Source of the DNA: an uncultured Pseudomonadales bacterium
Lineage (GTDB): Bacteria; Pseudomonadota; Gammaproteobacteria; Pseudomonadales; Azotimanducaceae
DNA length: 64,000 nt
Direction: 5' to 3'
NCBI GenBank assembly: GCA_951813295.1
Contig: CATOTI010000001.1
Span: 1,054,001 to 1,118,000, forward strand
Notes under the pieces: model-generated
What the model was told of the DNA's origin: nothing
Database searches by the model: none
The model's input: the letters and a program-made list of their open reading frames with translations, nothing else
Position numbers and translations under genes: made by a program
In this document: piece after piece, positions 15,250-24,680 of the stretch
Layout: each line of letters opens with the position of its first letter
Position numbering within the stretch: the stretch's first letter is position 1

Positions 15250-16985
15250 AGCGCGACCGCCATCATTCGCCGCCTGATGCGCTGCTGCTCATCGGAGACC
15301 AGACCAAAGGCGTCGATGGCCGCGTCAGCGAGGATATCTGCGTCTTGGACAACGATCCCGTCGAGCATAGGCAAGAGCACCATGTCCACTGCATCCAGCA
15401 GGGCTTCTCTCATCGTCGGCGAAGACGTGGCGAAGAAATCAGCGGAGTCCTCCAATGCCTGCACAGCCTTGATTGCATCAATGATCGGAGCTGGTCCGAG
15501 AACACGCACCTTGTTGATCGCTGTCCAGAATTTGGCCAAGGGACAAGGAGCGCCGACAGGCGGTCCACGCCAGGTTGGATCAGCCTTTCTCAGATACGCT
15601 TCTATGAATCCCGCCGTATCACGAGGCGCATCGACGTAGACCCAGCCAAACCTGCGACTCAGCGCATAGGACATCTGGTAGAGCGCAGCATTGTCGATCG
15701 AGTTGATCGTCGCCACGAGGCGCCAGTGTGTCCCTGGCGCAAATTCATGCTCATTTGTAGATGCCTTGCTCTCGGGGAGGATCACGTATTGTGGGCTGTC
15801 CTTGTCCTCTATGTTCAGCCGATAGGGTAGCGTCGTCTGCTGACCGCTCAGTACCGTGAACAAGGGTCCGATGACCTTGTCGATGTCGCAGCGGTTCAAC
15901 TCGTCGATGATTAGCGGGCGATCAAACCGTCGAAGTAAAACGCCCGGAATGAAGGCAACACCTCCATCACCGACAGGTTGATAGCCGCCGATGATGTCCT
16001 GCGAACTCCAGTCCGAGGAACCCGTTACCAGCGTCCATTTGCCACCGGTGAGCGATGCGGCAATCCAGCGGGCCAAGGTTGTCTTGCCGGTCCCCGGAGG
16101 ACCATAGAGCATGATGTGCTGCTTGCCCGATTTCAGTGCAGCATTGATTTGTCGGTAGACAGTTGGATCGATCCCGAGAAGGTCAGTGTTCTGGGGGATT
16201 TCCAGTTGGGTGGGAGGCGTGATTTCGTCTTCATCGTCGCTGTCGACTTGGGTGCCAGTTTTCGGCTGCGCCGGCCCTGCTGCCTGCCAGGCATCGACGA
16301 CCATCTTCTTGAGCCGGTCCATCTCAGTCTGCTGCGTGAAGTCGAACACCGGCATCGGCGCAGCCGCGTTCCCAGCCGGTGCAGACTTGATATCGGCCGA
16401 AAGCGCATCAATCACCTCGCCATAGCTGATCGTGCGCGTCGACCCATTTTCTGTGATGGTGATCTGTGTGGAACGTGGCTCCAACCCGAGCAAACCGCAG
16501 CCAATATAGTCGAGCGGCTGCCTCTTGAAGCGCATTTGGCCCGTCGCCGGATCAAAGTTGAATGGTTCCGACGACGATCCCTGCGGAGTAGCCCCATGGA
16601 AGACGAACAAGGCATGGACTTCGAAGTCGTCGTTTTGGGTGAAGTCGCCCGCCCCCTGTTGAATCAGTGGAGTAACGCGAAACACAACACCAGCCTTGTC
16701 TTCCTGAGCGGTGTTGATCGCACCGAGATTGGAAGCCCCTCCCGCCGGGTTTTCCGCCCGCAGCGTCCCGGGTTCTGGAATAACATGGTAAAGCCAGCGC
16801 GGCGGTTTGCTGGCAGAGTAGTTCGGCTCTTTCCAATAGCCAGCACCGAGGTCGATCTCGTGCCGCGCGCCCAGCCCGCCGCGATTCTTGAAACCACACT
16901 GCGAGAACTGTAACTCCTTGTCTTTCAGGAAGATCCTGAACCACGTGAAAAACTCGCTTTCAAAATTACTTCCGCTCGCCGTCAT
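15246..16985 (-). CDS. McrB-like AAA+ ATPase/GTPase, copy 1
   Basis: 579 residues. Residues ~1-250 form a distinct N-terminal region, likely DNA or specificity sensing, ending in an acidic linker (DSDDEDE). The AAA+ core has Walker A GPPGTGKTTL (~295-304), GSSDWSSQDIIGGY, Walker B LIIDELNRCDID (~358-369) and sensor 1 ATINSIDNAALYQMSYALSRRF, a McrB-family signature. It is expressed toward and overlaps the nuclease gene. Together with the convergent methylase this resembles a LlaJI-type restriction-modification system rather than a methyl-dependent McrBC, because a cognate methylase is present. Confidence 0.85.
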   Translation of the reverse strand: MTASGSNFESEFFTWFRIFLKDKELQFSQCGFKNRGGLGARHEIDLGAGYWKEPNYSASKPPRWLYHVIPEPGTLRAENPAGGASNLGAINTAQEDKAGVVFRVTPLIQQGAGDFTQNDDFEVHALFVFHGATPQGSSSEPFNFDPATGQMRFKRQPLDYIGCGLLGLEPRSTQITITENGSTRTISYGEVIDALSADIKSAPAGNAAAPMPVFDFTQQTEMDRLKKMVVDAWQAAGPAQPKTGTQVDSDDEDEITPPTQLEIPQNTDLLGIDPTVYRQINAALKSGKQHIMLYGPPGTGKTTLARWIAASLTGGKWTLVTGSSDWSSQDIIGGYQPVGDGGVAFIPGVLLRRFDRPLIIDELNRCDIDKVIGPLFTVLSGQQTTLPYRLNIEDKDSPQYVILPESKASTNEHEFAPGTHWRLVATINSIDNAALYQMSYALSRRFGWVYVDAPRDTAGFIEAYLRKADPTWRGPPVGAPCPLAKFWTAINKVRVLGPAPIIDAIKAVQALEDSADFFATSSPTMREALLDAVDMVLLPMLDGIVVQDADILADAAIDAFGLVSDEQQRIRRRMMAVAL

Positions 16986-17059
16986 TCGCCTTGACCGCCA
17001 CCTACCTTATTGGCTTTGGGAAGACTATCGGTCGCCCGAGGCCGAGTCGCAAGCGCGAA

Positions 17060-17437
17060 ACCACTCTAAGGCTCATGTGCCGTGCATATGCGTAACCGGC
17101 GGATGCTCGGCTCACCCAGCACGACGTCGCCTTTGTGGTCGCCGGTGCGGCCAAGACCGAACTGGTGAGTGATCGCACGGCCGTCGATGTCGCGCTCACT
17201 GACGGCGAAACCCTGGCCAGCTTCCGAAACCATAGACCATCCGTGCGGTAGCTCGAAGACATCCAGCGTGACAGCGTCGAGATAGGCGGTTTCCTCCGTA
17301 GGCTCTGTGAGCTTGATTCACGACGACCATCACGTGCGACGTCCAGCACCTGGTGGACGCGCGTATTGCTGCTCAGTCATCTGGTGGAATTCGCAGCTAG
17401 TGATATCGAGCTGCTCGATGTTCGCCACATCGAGACT
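17060..17437 (-). pseudogene. Remnant read as LDVFELPHGWSMVSEAGQGF-type protein fragment, copy 1
   Basis: The minus strand encodes a stretch like EETAYLDAVTLDVFELPHGW and then AITHQFGLGRTGDHKGDVVLGEPSIRRL. It faintly resembles the C-terminal region of FG-GAP/ASPIC-UnbV (CRTAC1-like) proteins, but this is a weak call. The same ~375-base piece is at 59950-60330 (minus) and 61780-62140 (plus), so it is dispersed debris and not a gene in place. Confidence 0.45.
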
Positions 17438-17513
17438 AGCGCTGGAACTGCGACGTGCTAGGACCGGTGCCGTGTGGTAGTGTATAACACTGCGACTCGT
17501 CCAACAGTTTAAC

Positions 17514-18602
17514 ATGGCAAGCACGAAAGTTGAGTTCTACAAGGGCACCTTTGACGACGCGACGTTGACGAAACTTGAGATCTACGAACGCTATTTGCAA
17601 GAGTGGTTACCGGTGCCGTTCTCAGGTCGAATGGGCGTCTCTGGAGCCGCGATCTACGACCTTTTCTGCGGACCAGGGCAGGACGCGGAGGGGAACGACG
17701 GTAGTCCGCTTCGCGCAGTGTCCGCAGTTCGGCACCATCACGAAAACATCGCGGGGAAGTTCGTTTCCCTGCGCCTCGTGTTCAACGACTCCCACGGCCC
17801 TCATGTTGACGACTTGAAGCGCAGAGTCGGAGACCGGATCGTTGTCGAAGGCGACCGTGAGCTCTGCGAGGTCGAGTACCACTCACGTACGTTCAACGAC
17901 GTTTTCCGCGACCTGAAGCCCCGGATGGAAGGCGCGGCGAATCTTGTTTTCCTCGACCAGTTTGGCGCGACTGAAGTGGACCCGGATTTTTTGCGCGATC
18001 TCAACCGCCTGGGTCGGACTGACGTGCTTTTCTTTCTGGCGACCAATTTCTTCAAGCGGTTTGCGGGGCGACCGGAAGCGCCAGATTTCGCGATTGAGAA
18101 GTCGGAAATGGTGGATGTGGAGTACGACCACATCCACAGAGCGATGACGGAGCAATTCCGAGAGATAGTTGGCGGAAACTTCCACTTCGCTCCTTTCTCC
18201 TTGAAGAAGGAGTCGAACATCTATGGCCTAGTGTTCGCCAGCGGCGATGTCTTGGGCCTCGAGAAGTTCCTCAAAGTCGCTTGGTCGGTCGATGCGCACG
18301 CAGGCGAAGCTAACTTCGATATCGACGGCACGCGCGATCAGGCGTCACTGTTGCAAAAGCCACCGGTTGAACGCTTCCGTTCGGATCTTCGGAAACGGCT
18401 GCTAGATGGCGAGCTTGAAACCGACTGGGCGGTGTTCGTGCACGCTCTAAAGAGCGGGTTCATTGGGGAGCATGCGCGGCAGGTCGTTCGCGATTTACGG
18501 CGCGACGGCAAGATCGAGTGTCGCGACAGCCGCGGGGTTAACGTGATGCCTCGAATCTCGAACACCGCGAGAAAAGAGCCGAGGACTATCAAACTCATCT
18601 GA
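17514..18602 (+). CDS. tcmP: Three-Cys-motif partner protein TcmP
   Basis: 362 residues with an N-terminal YDLFCGPGQD motif (~48-57), the SAM-binding-like loop typical of TcmP. FLDQFGATEVD and FFLATNFFKRF follow, with a winged C-terminal region. TcmP proteins are always found next to three-Cys-motif (DUF5131, phage Gp37/Gp68) proteins, as here on the opposite strand with 8 bases of overlap. Their joint role is unknown, but the pair is frequent on phages and defence islands. Start ATG 17514 lies just right of the duplicated block, after a TATAAC sequence at 17482 that could be a -10 box. Confidence 0.85.
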   Translation: MASTKVEFYKGTFDDATLTKLEIYERYLQEWLPVPFSGRMGVSGAAIYDLFCGPGQDAEGNDGSPLRAVSAVRHHHENIAGKFVSLRLVFNDSHGPHVDDLKRRVGDRIVVEGDRELCEVEYHSRTFNDVFRDLKPRMEGAANLVFLDQFGATEVDPDFLRDLNRLGRTDVLFFLATNFFKRFAGRPEAPDFAIEKSEMVDVEYDHIHRAMTEQFREIVGGNFHFAPFSLKKESNIYGLVFASGDVLGLEKFLKVAWSVDAHAGEANFDIDGTRDQASLLQKPPVERFRSDLRKRLLDGELETDWAVFVHALKSGFIGEHARQVVRDLRRDGKIECRDSRGVNVMPRISNTARKEPRTIKLI

Positions 18603-19404
18603 CGGGGTGCCGTCCCCACTGGACTCCGTCCAATGTCCGTCCGCAGCGCTTTTTTCCGAACCGCCCCATTGGCTCGCTCAAACTGGTGTCGATCGCACGG
18701 GGTACGTCCTTGTGCTCTGCCAAAGGAGCCCAGTCACCCCACTGTTTGAAGTGGAATGGAACGCCCGCAAGATTGGATTGGTCGCGGATCTGGCGGAACC
18801 AATTCGGGTCGGAGGGGCGAGCACCTGGCCCACTTTCGCCGCCCGCGATTACCCAGTCGAGTTCGCTCAACCACGAACTGAGATCGAGTGTGGAGCGGAG
18901 CGGTTCGCAAGAAAGAAACCTGATCGAAGCGTTCGATGCTGCGAGATGTGGAATTCGCTTCGCAACGAACTCGTCGGACTCGACTGTCGTTCCTAGCCAA
19001 ACGTTCGTTGGCCAGTTGCTCCCCCAGGGCGTCAAGCGTTCTGCGAGGTGAGGTCGTTTTGTTAGCAGTAGCCAATCTAGGTGTGGCGTGGCTTCGATCA
19101 AACGCCAAAGTCGTGAACGCCACTTACTAAGTTCGCCGCCCCATTCGAAGACGTCAGCCATAGACGCGCAGAAAACTCGCGCTCGCGACTTTGTTTTTCT
19201 TGCGTCGGCTTCCCATCGAATGGGTTGCTTCCAGTAGGTGTCGCTTAGGAATCGACGAGACGAAGTACCCCAAACGTCGTGGCCAGTGCGCTTTGCCCAT
19301 GCTTCCGCGTAGCAGTTGTCGCACGCAGGTGAGACCTTCCGACACCCCCACCAGGGGTTGAATGTGTGCTCAGTCCATTCGATCCGCGAGTTCTTTGCCA
19401 TCAA
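18595..19404 (-). CDS. DUF5131 (phage Gp37/Gp68) three-Cys-motif protein
   Basis: 269 residues. The N-terminus has IEWTEHTFNPWWGC followed by CDNC, giving three cysteines (residues 21, 28, 31) in the family pattern. This probably coordinates an iron-sulfur cluster, and the family is often described as radical-SAM-like. Other conserved blocks are RVFCASMADVFE, WLLLTKRPHLAERL, LGTTVE and WVIAGGESGPGARP. It is convergent with and overlaps tcmP by 8 bases, its usual partner. The family is intact here. The substrate is unknown. Confidence 0.88.
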   Translation of the reverse strand: MMAKNSRIEWTEHTFNPWWGCRKVSPACDNCYAEAWAKRTGHDVWGTSSRRFLSDTYWKQPIRWEADARKTKSRARVFCASMADVFEWGGELSKWRSRLWRLIEATPHLDWLLLTKRPHLAERLTPWGSNWPTNVWLGTTVESDEFVAKRIPHLAASNASIRFLSCEPLRSTLDLSSWLSELDWVIAGGESGPGARPSDPNWFRQIRDQSNLAGVPFHFKQWGDWAPLAEHKDVPRAIDTSLSEPMGRFGKKRCGRTLDGVQWGRHPVR

Positions 19405-19438
19405 ACGACTCCTGTTTACATGTCCAGACTACGACGCA

Positions 19439-19787
19439 TCACCCGAAGATTCTCTCGGTTTTGGCCTTCGTGTCGTCGTCACCCTTGATGTAGACCTCGC
19501 ACTCGCCGGTGGCGACCAGGAGTTCGGCGAGAAAACGCGATTCGAACGATGCCTTTCGGCGGAGACCGCCGAACGCCTCGTCGAAAAACGAGGCTGAACA
19601 TCTCGCGAGTCGCGACATATCGACAACGACTGTGGTTGCCGACGAGGACAACGCCGGGACGAGAAAATCCTCGCGAAGCCGCTGTCCCGATATTGGGGCC
19701 GTCGAGGCGACGCGACAAGAACCCGTGCACGCGTTCATCGAGTTCACCACAGAGGTTGACCTGTGTGTCAGTCATGGTGCCGCCCAC
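19439..19787 (-). pseudogene. STAS-like domain protein (DUF4325), frameshifted
   Basis: The central REDFLVPALSSSATTVVVDM and SFFDEAFGGLRRK match the STAS-like protein at 24677-25006 (REDYLVPALRSGATVVVDL, SFLEEAFGGLVRK). The N-terminal part (MTDTQVNLCGELDERVHGFL) is in another frame, so a frameshift lies near 19670-19690. The C-terminus VYIKGDDDTKAKTERIFG is intact. No ATPase partner is left beside it. Confidence 0.65.
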
Positions 19788-19977
19788 GGATCAATGAGCT
19801 CAATGTCTATCTCCATGAAATCGCGAAGGTTTCGCGTCGCCACCGCCATGTTGCGGGAGCGGGCAATTGCGGCGATCTGACAGTCGGCCGTTGCGATAGG
19901 CCGCCCGATGATCGGCGTCCAGCCGATGCCGGCGCTTTCACGGTGTCGTCGAGATTGCGGATCGTGATGTTCGCCAT
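19772..19977 (-). pseudogene. VapBC/FitAB-type TA remnant (antitoxin N-terminus fused out of frame to toxin C-terminus)
   Basis: From ATG 19977 the minus strand begins MANITIRNLDDTVK, the ribbon-helix-helix start of FitA/VapB antitoxins, which breaks off after about 15 codons. Downstream in a different frame is the end of a PIN toxin: TADCQIAAIARSRNMAVATRNLRDF, then IELIDPW. The middle of the locus has been deleted. Confidence 0.7.
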
Positions 19978-20004
19978 TGTTCTGCCTATACATCATATCA
20001 AAGG

Positions 20005-20385
20005 GTGGCACTTCACCGACTTGTCGGACGCCTCGGGCCGGGATCGGCCTCGCCATATGCGTATCCCGGTCGACACTGGGAACTAGATGCCGATGGTCAA
20101 CCGACGCATCGGATCATTCCGGCTCGTCGTCGGGCTGAATTCATCACGCCGATTCCGAAGCCGAGGGGTAGGAAAGACCAGGTGACCATCCAATTTGATG
20201 ACGCGAAAGGGCTCTCCACCGAGAAGCAGGGGTATCACGCAGCACTCATCAACGGCGTGCGTGAAGAGGTCAACCGCTGGCGGCGACTGCCCGGTAATCA
20301 ATGGCGCGTGACGCCGGAAACCGCACGCTTGCTAGAACATTGGCGCGATCACGACTTTAGCGGCATACGACCGTTTTCTGTGTGG
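20005..20385 (+). pseudogene. N-terminal fragment of a type III restriction Res-like helicase
   Basis: The frame encodes YPGRHWELDADGQPTHRI, RRRAEFITPIPKP and then LLEHWRDHDFSGIRPF, conserved in the N-terminus of DEAD/DEAH-type type III restriction (Res-like) proteins. The normal continuation after IRPF is lost near 20385. The left side abuts the VapBC remnant. This is debris of another R-M system. Confidence 0.6.
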
Positions 20386-20584
20386 TTGTCGTCGCCAACG
20401 TCGACGTCGTCGAACAGCTGCCCCGTCACGGATACCCACTGCTCGCCGCCGGAGAAATCAGTTAATGCCCGAGGATGGCCTGTATTCGGGCTTGCAGGGC
20501 TTCGGTCAGCGCAGCGCGTCCCTCGGGTATTGTTAAGGTAGCGAATACGGCGACAAGACCGCCCGGTCCGGGCGCTCACCACTT

Positions 20585-20904
20585 TTTTGCCTGGATCTCC
20601 TTCATGATCTCGACCTCGAGATCACGCTCCGCCAAGAGCTTCTTCAGTCGCGCATTCTCTTGTTCGAGATGCTTGAGTTGGCGCACATCGTTGACTGTTC
20701 CCGCCGCCGTACTTCTTGCGCCAGGCATAGATCGTTTGTTCGCTGACCCCGTGGCGCTTCGCGACCGAAGGAACCGACTCCCGGTCCGTCTCCCTCAGGA
20801 TCCGCACCATCTGCTCGTCCGTGAATCGACTCTTCTTCATGACTTCCTCCTTCAGAAGCCATCCTCTCAACTATTCAGTGGTCCGAAAATCGACTAGCAG
20901 GTCA
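20585..20904 (-). mobile_element. IS3-family fragment: terminal repeat and frameshifted orfA
   Basis: From ATG 20840 the minus strand encodes MKKSRFTDEQMVRILRETDR and VAKRHGVSEQTIYAWRKKYG, the helix-turn-helix of IS3 orfA. After about 20700 it shifts frame into a leucine-zipper region (VRQLKHLEQENARLKKLLA). The IS end TGACCTGCTAGTCGATTTTC occupies 20885-20904. orfB is absent. A longer copy lies at 60956-61735. Confidence 0.8.
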
Positions 20905-20992
20905 ATTCGATAGGACACCGAATGAAAGGTTCCTATCGACAAATTCAAAATCGTATATTGAATTACGCACGCGGGTTCCGTAATCTTAGCGG

Positions 20993-22680
20993 ATGATTGA
21001 TAGAGATGTTGAACCACGTTTGGTGAAGGCGGCCCACACGTACCCTGCTATCACACTTACCGGGCCACGCCAGAGCGGCAAGACCACTCTATGCCGTAAG
21101 GTGTTCCCCGATTACGAATACGTAAGTCTTGAGGCGATGGATATTCGGACGTTGGCGATAGATGACCCCCGCGCATTTCTGGCCAGATATCCCCAAGGCG
21201 CGATCATTGATGAAGTGCAGCGGGCACCAAACCTGCCATCGTATCTTCAGGGTGTCATCGACGAAAACCCGGTGCCGGGACGCTGGATACTTACCGGCTC
21301 GCAGAGCCTGTCTCTGAGTGAGGCGGTCAGCCAGTCACTTGCTGGAAGGACGGCGGTCTTCCACCTATTGCCTCTTGCACGTAGCGAAGTTGAACGTTTC
21401 TCACAATATCCCATGACGCTCGAAGAGACGCTTTTCACTGGCACCTATCCACGTATCTTCGACTCCCGACATGATCCTTCGGAATGGCTCTCTGGCTACG
21501 TTTCGACTTATGTGGAAAAAGACGTCCGAACGATCAGCAATGTGGTCGATCTAATCACGTTTCAGCGCTTCTTGGCTCTATGCGCCGGGCGCACGGCGCA
21601 GTTGCTCAACTACTCGTCGCTCGCAAGCGACTGCGGCATATCGCAGCCAACTGCGAAAGCTTGGCTTAGCATCCTTGAGGCTAGCTTTCTCGTCCATCGT
21701 CTGCCACCGTTCTACGCCAACATACGTAAGCGCCTCGTGAAGATGCCGAAGCTCTATTTTCACGACACTGGCCTCGCTTGCTGGCTACTAGGTATCCGCA
21801 CGGCCGAACAGCTTCGTACGCACCCACTCCGCGGCCCTGTCTTTGAAACTTGGGTTGTCTCGGAGATCATAAAGCACCGCGCATCAATCGGGGTGAAATG
21901 GCAGGCCTATCGTTCTATCGTGACCACGCTGGATTGGAGGTTGATCTCGTTATCGAACATCCATCGAGAATCACACTTGTTGAGGCCAAGTCGGCGGAGA
22001 CAGCATCGCCGAGCTTGTTCGACGGTGCTAAACGCGCCGCAGATCATCTCGCCGAGTTGACGCGCCACTGCCCTATTGTCGTCGCCTATGGTGGAGATCG
22101 TTTCGAGAAACGCCCTGCGGGCATTTTGATGCCTTGGTCCGAGTTACACCAAGCCGGGTTCCTGCACGCTGAGTGTGTCGTTTCGGTACGCTCGGGAGAC
22201 CAGCCGATTGTCGGTGCCGATGTGCTTGCCCTGTTCCCCAACCGAACTTGGAGGCGGACAACAACAGACCGGAGCGGCCGCGCCATTCTTGACTTGCATT
22301 CGGCCCGCTTGCCAATGACCGTGTTCGTCGCCGCCCATGGATTTGCAGCTCGGGTCAAGCGCGACTGGATGCCGATCAACAATCCCCTTGATGTCACATT
22401 GAACATACTGCCAGATGGCGGCACGGCAATTTTCGAGAATGGAACGGGGCACATTTACAATTTAGAGGGGCGGCTTAACCCAATTCTGGATACTCAGGGC
22501 CGCACCTACCTCTATGCCGACAACATCGCCATCAACGGTGGGCTTCAACAGCCGGTTCCCTTCACATTTGGCGAAGAACTAGAGCTCAGCGATGCCGATG
22601 GGCGGACCGTTACGGCACAGATCGTCGATATCGTTGGCCAAGCCTCACTCGTGCAGTGGAGAATAAATCAGGGATCATGA
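20993..22680 (+). pseudogene. DUF4143/AAA_14 ATPase with frameshift, plus extra C-terminal domain
   Basis: The first part encodes an AAA_14 ATPase: Walker A TGPRQSGKTTL, Walker B AIIDEVQRAPNL and WILTGSQSLSL, then the DUF4143 region ending FETWVVSEIIKHR. Near 21890-21905 a single frameshift moves the rest (GLEVDLVIEHPSRITLVEAKSAET, a nuclease-like D ... E-x-K segment) to another frame, which stays open to 22680. After about 22150 there is an additional beta-rich C-terminal domain (QPIVGADVLALFPNRTWRR, GRLNPILDTQGRTYLYADNIAINGG) that I have seen on other defence-type ATPases but cannot name. Without the shift the protein would be about 560 residues. Confidence 0.8.
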
Positions 22681-22985
22681 CGGACTGTAGCCAGTTCTGG
22701 AGCGCTGTGTTTGTTTTGAAGACAACAGAGACCTGTGTGGGTGCAGGATCGGCCCGATGTCTCATTATCCTTGCCCGCGAGAATGTTTGAGAGCGCCCGT
22801 GGGATGTTCTGTGGGCTCTTGTGACCGCGACAACTAACATATGGTCCTTTTTTCGGTCGTCTCGTGCGTTCTCGGCAAGCCGTGCGGTAAAGGCGTCGGG
22901 TATCACGCCGACCTTCGTAAACTGATTGTGCAGCTGAAGGCGATCTCGGCCGAGTTTGAGACCACGTTAGTTGAGGTCAACCTAC
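22681..22985. other. No recognisable gene
   Basis: A spacer between the DUF4143 pseudogene and an inverted IS256 fragment. Short open frames exist on both strands, but none resembles a known family or has a convincing start. Confidence 0.5.
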
Positions 22986-23243
22986 GTGATCGTTTCGCTC
23001 GGACTCGACGAGGCGTTTCCTGCAGCTGCCTGGATGGCTTCAGCAATCAGCTTCTTGGCACCGGTGCTCAACAACTCGGTCAACGGATCAATCCCCTCTG
23101 GATTGTCCAGATCAATCACAGTATTGTTCTTCATATGTGGCGTGTTCCTCTTGTTTCAATTAGTTCTACAAAACCAATTTCAACAAAGCACGCCGCATTC
23201 TTCAATTTCTTTCAGACACCAGATTTGGTTATAACTCGCGAAT
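22986..23243 (-). mobile_element. IS256-family fragment: left end and first ~50 codons of transposase
   Basis: Read on the minus strand, the end sequence AATCTGGTGTCTGAAAGAA is followed by AGAGGAAC and ATG at about 23133. The encoded start KNNTVIDLDNPEGIDPLTEL parallels the transposase at 767. The frame is lost after about 45 codons. Confidence 0.75.
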
Positions 23244-23259
23244 CACGACGAGCAGGTCT

Positions 23260-23667
23260 ATGACAAAACTTGGATCTTTCCTTTTCCTGCTCGTGCTTCT
23301 TGGCATCGTACTCGGAGGCTGCGCTTCTGCTGATGGATCAGCCCTTGTTGTCGGACAAACCAGGCCTCCAATTGAGGATCACACGACCGTTGCCATTCTA
23401 ACGAAAATGCCTGAAGGTGCCGAAGAAATTGCGATCGTAAAGGCGTCATCCGACTCTGGACTTACACAACAGGCGAGCCTCGACTTTGCGGTTAACGAGC
23501 TAAAGCGACGGGCGGCGAAGGTTGGGGCAAACGCCATAGTCCTTTTGGGCCGAGCCACATCAAGTCAACCCGTTGGCGTCCCGGTGCAGGGTGGCGGCAC
23601 CATCGTGACTTCCTCAGAATCAGAAGTCGTTCAAGGCACGGCAGTCTGGCTCCCGGAACAGGATTAA
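23260..23667 (+). CDS. Small lipoprotein of unknown function
   Basis: 135 residues. An N-terminal signal (LGSFLFLLVLLGIVLGGCAS) ends in a lipobox L-G-G-C near residue 21, so the mature protein should be lipidated and membrane-anchored. The rest includes VAILTKMPEGAEEIAIVKA and FAVNELKRRAAKVGANAIVLLG, the layout of small YbjQ/DUF4156-like envelope lipoproteins. AGCAGGTCT precedes the ATG by a few bases. It has no obvious link to the defence genes and lies between IS256 and HsdM debris. Confidence 0.7.
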   Translation: MTKLGSFLFLLVLLGIVLGGCASADGSALVVGQTRPPIEDHTTVAILTKMPEGAEEIAIVKASSDSGLTQQASLDFAVNELKRRAAKVGANAIVLLGRATSSQPVGVPVQGGGTIVTSSESEVVQGTAVWLPEQD

Positions 23668-23819
23668 CGGGCCGTTTGGGTGCGCATGGCGGACAACAAT
23701 CAGGTCTCGCGTTTCTCGTCGATCCCCGAAGAGCGAAGGCGCCCCGAAGTCGTTACTGCTCTCAGCTCGGGGGCGGCGTCCAGCCCCTACTCCTGTGCTG
23801 GAGATGCAGAGACTGGTTG

Positions 23820-24063
23820 GCAAGGCGTCGAACGATCGCCATACGGCAGGTGAGTTACTCACCGAACTGTCCGGGGGCAGGCCGTACTGCGCTCGAGCCC
23901 AAGGGTCGTGGGTCGTTCTCCCACACCTCGCGCCCCATTCCTTGAGCGAGAACGGTGGATTGGCGATTACGCAGTCGAAGGTAGCGAGGCCCCCGGCACC
24001 ATCGGTGAAGGTGGGATCGCGGAGGGTGTCCTCGCGGGCGATCTGGAAGTCCTCGATGCCCAC
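23820..24063 (-). pseudogene. hsdM: HsdM (type I R-M methyltransferase) fragment
   Basis: The minus strand encodes IEDFQIAREDTLRDP and then FDCVIANPPFSLKEWG, where NPPF is the catalytic motif IV of N6-adenine HsdM enzymes. DPWARAQYGLPP follows, after which the match is lost. Less than a fifth of the gene remains. The truncated HsdR at 29.4-31.3 kb may derive from the same ancestral system. Confidence 0.75.
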
Positions 24064-24125
24064 CGCAGCATTAGCGGGGGTTCTTACCGAATGCTATAAG
24101 GATTCGTTTTGGCGTTGGTGTCTTT

Positions 24126-24680
24126 TTGGTGAAGCGGTTGAGCATCAAGCGACAGATTCAGCTCGCCCGACACGCACGGTTGGTTTTCCGTCGGAATCAC
24201 CGCGGCTCAGAGGGGCGTAAAAAAACTATTTCCTCTTCAAGCACTGTCGCTAGGCGCAGAGTTCCCGCACAGTTGGACACGATTGAAGTCGACTGTCCTG
24301 AGTCGTTGGTTCTCGCGAGTTCGTACGATGCTATCGCCAGATGTGTTGGCCAAATTGACGAAGCCGCGCACGCTAAGAACCCGTTTTACATCAACTTTCG
24401 GAACGTGACAGAAGTTGACATCCCGGGCGCTCTTGTCAAGGCTGCGCATGAGTTACACCGATCACGGACACTCAAGGGTTATCGCGGATATGGCTTGAAT
24501 AGAGATGTGCGCGCCTATACTAAGGAACACCACCGCGCGGGAACGTACAGAGCTTGTAGCCTCCGGGGCGAGTACCGGTACGACTACGAAGGGACGGCTC
24601 CTTCAGGTGAAGAGACTGTCCTGGATCACTCTGCTGAACTCCCGGGAACCCTAATTGAATGGACAATGGAGTGCGGATGA
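24126..24680 (+). pseudogene. ATP-binding partner of the STAS-like protein, with internal deletion
   Basis: The N-terminus is strongly basic (VKRLSIKRQIQLARHARLVF), followed by a STAS-like region (PFYINFRNVTEVDIPGALVKAAHEL) to about residue 125. The last ~35 residues end in AELPGTLIEWTMECG, as GHKL ATPase domains do (LPGT-x-I/x-E). The nucleotide-binding motifs between are missing, so I infer an in-frame deletion of the ATPase core near 24530-24560. The stop overlaps the next ATG (ATGA), showing it was the first gene of the operon. It could instead be a genuinely short variant, which I think less likely. Confidence 0.5.

Larger units (their letters stand above)
11095..17437. repeat. Large duplicated defence block, copy 1
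   Basis: This block recurs in the same orientation at 53924-60330. From about 11578 to 16985 the offset is a constant 42,886 bases, and I see only scattered substitutions (for example near 16921-16932 and 17187). Left of 11578 the copies differ by replaced or inserted stretches of about 110 bases. Near 17094 copy 2 has a short insertion. The right edge is the shared GAGACTAG at 17429-17437, after which the flanks differ completely. Confidence 0.92.

Noticed and set aside
15978..16913. 311-codon plus-strand open frame (also 58864-59799)
   Set aside because: Antisense to the McrB-like gene in both copies; composition-driven shadow.
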